This document shows, one piece after another, positions 6,427 through 7,889 of a stretch of 7,889 bases of DNA (within the stretch, counting starts at the first letter, position 1; every line of letters starts with the position of its first letter). The stretch is taken from the NCBI GenBank assembly GCA_027074135.1, contig JALTDM010000194.1, positions 1 to 7,889 of the forward strand. The letters run 5' to 3'. The DNA is from Bacteroidales bacterium. Lineage in GTDB: Bacteria; Bacteroidota; Bacteroidia; Bacteroidales; JALTDM01. Position numbers and translations under genes: made by a program. Below the pieces are notes generated by a model. It saw nothing but the letters and a program-made list of their open reading frames with translations. It made no database searches and was not told the origin of the DNA.

Positions 6427-7501
6427 GCAAGTATTAAAATATAAAGGTGACACTCAGTTTTCAAAGTACACTATAAGGCATAATGAAAATGTTAGACAAG
6501 CATTAAAAAAGTTGAACGAAATACCAGATATACTGACACTTTTTGTGCTAAATGAAAAACACCAAGTAATTGGGACTCTTACGGACGGAGATATTCGCAG
6601 GGGAATAATAAACGGTCTGAATGTTGATGAAAATGTTGAGAAGTTTTATTATAAAAACTTCAGATATTTAAAATCCGGGAAAAATAATTTTGATAAAATC
6701 AAAGAACTCAGGGAATTAAGAATAAAGGCAGTCCCCGTTTTGGATGAAAATGGTAAACTTAAAGCAGTCTATAACTTTTCACAAATTAGATCTTTATTAC
6801 CTGTAGATGCTGTAATTATGGCAGGAGGTGAAGGACGACGATTGAGGCCATTGACAGAAGAAACTCCAAAACCGTTACTCAAAGTAGGTTCAAAACCCAT
6901 TATTGATTACAACATTGAAAGGGTACAATATTTTGGAATACAAAATTTGTTTATAACCGTCCGTTACAAAGCGGAAAAGATTGAACAGCATATAAAAAAT
7001 AAAAATTACAACCTGAACATCAGCTTATTATATGAAACAGAAAAACCACTTGGTACCATTGGTGCAATAGGTATCTTAAAAAATCAATTTATAAACGATA
7101 CGATTTTAGTAATGAACTCAGATTTGCTTACCAACATAAACTACGAAGATTTTTACAGAAGTTTTTTGGATAAAAATGCCGATATGATGATTGCCAGTAT
7201 ACCTTACGATATAAATTTACCTTATGCAATTTTCGAAACGGAAAACCGTACCATAAAATCACTGAAAGAAAAACCCCAATACACTTATTATGCAAATGCA
7301 GGCCTTTATTTGATAAAAAAATCATTACTGGAGTTGATTCCAGAAAATAAAGAATTCAATGCAACAGATTTTATTGAAACATTGATAGGAAATGCTCATA
7401 AAGTAATGCATTACCCCATTAGAAATTATTGGTTGGATATAGGGAAACTCGAAGATTACGAAAAAGCACAAAAAGATATAAGTCATATTGATTGGGAGTA
7501 A
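6416..7501 (+). CDS. ptmE: PtmE-like CBS-domain sugar-1-phosphate nucleotidyltransferase
   Basis: A two-part protein of 361 residues. Residues 18-125 form a CBS pair, with LTDGDIRRGII at 55-65 and KAVPVLDENGKLKAV at 104-118. Residues 131-355 form a nucleotidyltransferase with the signature AGGEGRRLRPLTEETPKP (136-153), the metal aspartate in MNSDLL (233-238), NAGLYLI (294-300) and WLDIGKLEDYEKA (339-351). This layout matches PtmE of Campylobacter jejuni, which makes GDP-glucosamine from glucosamine-1-phosphate for the GDP route to legionaminic acid. The CBS pair may sense a nucleotide, but this is inference. If the match holds, the whole pathway here uses GDP rather than UDP carriers. The start overlaps neuC by 11 bases. 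A 62-base repetitive spacer follows, with no hairpin terminator. Confidence 0.85.
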   Translation: MKIKQVLKYKGDTQFSKYTIRHNENVRQALKKLNEIPDILTLFVLNEKHQVIGTLTDGDIRRGIINGLNVDENVEKFYYKNFRYLKSGKNNFDKIKELRELRIKAVPVLDENGKLKAVYNFSQIRSLLPVDAVIMAGGEGRRLRPLTEETPKPLLKVGSKPIIDYNIERVQYFGIQNLFITVRYKAEKIEQHIKNKNYNLNISLLYETEKPLGTIGAIGILKNQFINDTILVMNSDLLTNINYEDFYRSFLDKNADMMIASIPYDINLPYAIFETENRTIKSLKEKPQYTYYANAGLYLIKKSLLELIPENKEFNATDFIETLIGNAHKVMHYPIRNYWLDIGKLEDYEKAQKDISHIDWE

Positions 7502-7506
7502 AGCAT

Positions 7507-7561
7507 AAGTTAAAGTTTAAAGTTCAAAGTCTAAAGTAAAAAGTAAAAAGGGGAAAGTAAA
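7507..7561 (+). repeat. 7-base tandem repeat AAGTnnA before four-helix-bundle gene
   Basis: Seven consecutive 7-base units fill 7513-7561: AAGTTTA, AAGTTCA, AAGTCTA, AAGTAAA, AAGTAAA, AAGGGGA, AAGTAAA. A 6-base partial unit AAGTTA lies at 7507-7512. The G of each AAG recurs exactly every 7 bases from 7515 to 7557, and the next unit would begin two bases before the ATG at 7564. The variant unit AAGGGGA (7548-7554) supplies the only purine-rich ribosome-site-like sequence. It fills almost the whole spacer after ptmE. Confidence 0.85.
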
Positions 7562-7563
7562 AA

Positions 7564-7889
7564 ATGGCTGATAATGAGTTAAGTAAAAGATTGTTTGCGT
7601 TTTCGGTTAATGTTATAAAACTTTTGCGGAATTTTGAAAATACTGATGAATTAAAAGTGATAAAATATCAACTCGCTAAATCCGCTACTTCAGTAGGTGC
7701 CAATTATGAAGAAGCGCAAGGTAGCAGTTCAAGACCCGATTTTTCGAATAAAGTTAGAATTTCACTTAAAGAAATCATAGAATCAAATTATTGGTTACGC
7801 TTGCTAAAAGCTATTGAAACAAATGAAAATGAAGAATTAAAAAAACTTATAGATGAATCCGAAGAGCTTAAAAAGATATTAGGTAAAAT
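7564..7889 (+). CDS. four-helix-bundle protein, S23 / bAvd-like (3' end off window)
   Basis: The frame is open from ATG 7564 to the edge, 108 codons with no stop; the family is usually about 115-130 residues, so only a few are probably missing. The hallmark segment is LAKSATSVGANYEEAQGSSS at about residues 38-57. It is followed by DFSNKVRISLKEIIESNYWLRLLKAIE at about 59-85 (written in parts: DFSNKVRISLKE, IIESNYWLRLLK). These are diagnostic of the S23/'23S rRNA intervening sequence' four-helix-bundle family, related to the bAvd protein of diversity-generating retroelements. Members form pentameric barrels that bind nucleic acid; the role of stand-alone copies is unclear. GGGGAAAG at 7550-7557 is a good ribosome site 6 bases from the ATG. 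No 23S rRNA or reverse transcriptase is in the window, so it is a stand-alone copy at the operon's downstream side or a member of a downstream module. Confidence 0.88.
   Translation, partial: MADNELSKRLFAFSVNVIKLLRNFENTDELKVIKYQLAKSATSVGANYEEAQGSSSRPDFSNKVRISLKEIIESNYWLRLLKAIETNENEELKKLIDESEELKKILGK

Noticed and set aside
3603..7889. A phage or defence island
   Set aside because: The HEPN/MNT pair and the four-helix-bundle gene are isolated within a sugar operon; no integrase, phage structural gene, restriction enzyme or other defence gene is visible.

Overview
The window is an AT-rich stretch carrying most of a biosynthetic operon for a nonulosonic acid. The sugar is most likely legionaminic acid or a close sialic-acid-like relative used on surface glycans. 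The AT-rich base use, weak Shine-Dalgarno signals, a TAnnTTTG-type box before the operon and the style of the intergenic palindromes suggest Bacteroidota or a neighbouring phylum such as Ignavibacteriota. This is an inference; no taxonomic marker gene is present.

Layout. Positions 1-259 (minus strand) hold the 5' part of a divergent gene for a PepSY-associated membrane protein. Positions 260-764 are a gene-free spacer of about 500 bases, packed with degenerate palindromes. From 765 to the end every gene reads on the plus strand. In order they are legB (4,6-dehydratase), legC (PLP aminotransferase), a neuD-type acetyltransferase, a HEPN plus minimal-nucleotidyltransferase pair, neuB/legI (synthase), neuC/legG (hydrolysing 2-epimerase), a ptmE-like CBS-domain sugar-1-phosphate nucleotidyltransferase, and the start of a four-helix-bundle (S23/bAvd-type) gene that runs off the right edge.

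How the genes work together. The PtmE-like enzyme probably makes a nucleotide-activated glucosamine. LegB and LegC build a 4-amino-4,6-dideoxy sugar, the NeuD-like enzyme N-acetylates it, NeuC releases the nucleotide with C2 epimerisation, and NeuB condenses the product with phosphoenolpyruvate. The CMP-sugar synthetase (neuA/legF) and the PtmA/PtmF-type enzymes are not in the window and may lie downstream.

The sugar genes are tightly packed, with overlaps or gaps of 8 bases or less. The only two larger gaps (67 and 62 bases) each precede a small non-sugar gene, and each holds an unusual repeat. One is a perfect 15-bp inverted repeat before the HEPN/MNT pair. The other is a 7-base tandem repeat that runs up to the start codon of the four-helix-bundle gene. 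The toxin-antitoxin-like pair is stitched into the operon and overlaps the neuB start by 26 bases. I see no wholly new system; these embedded accessory modules are the most interesting part of the window.
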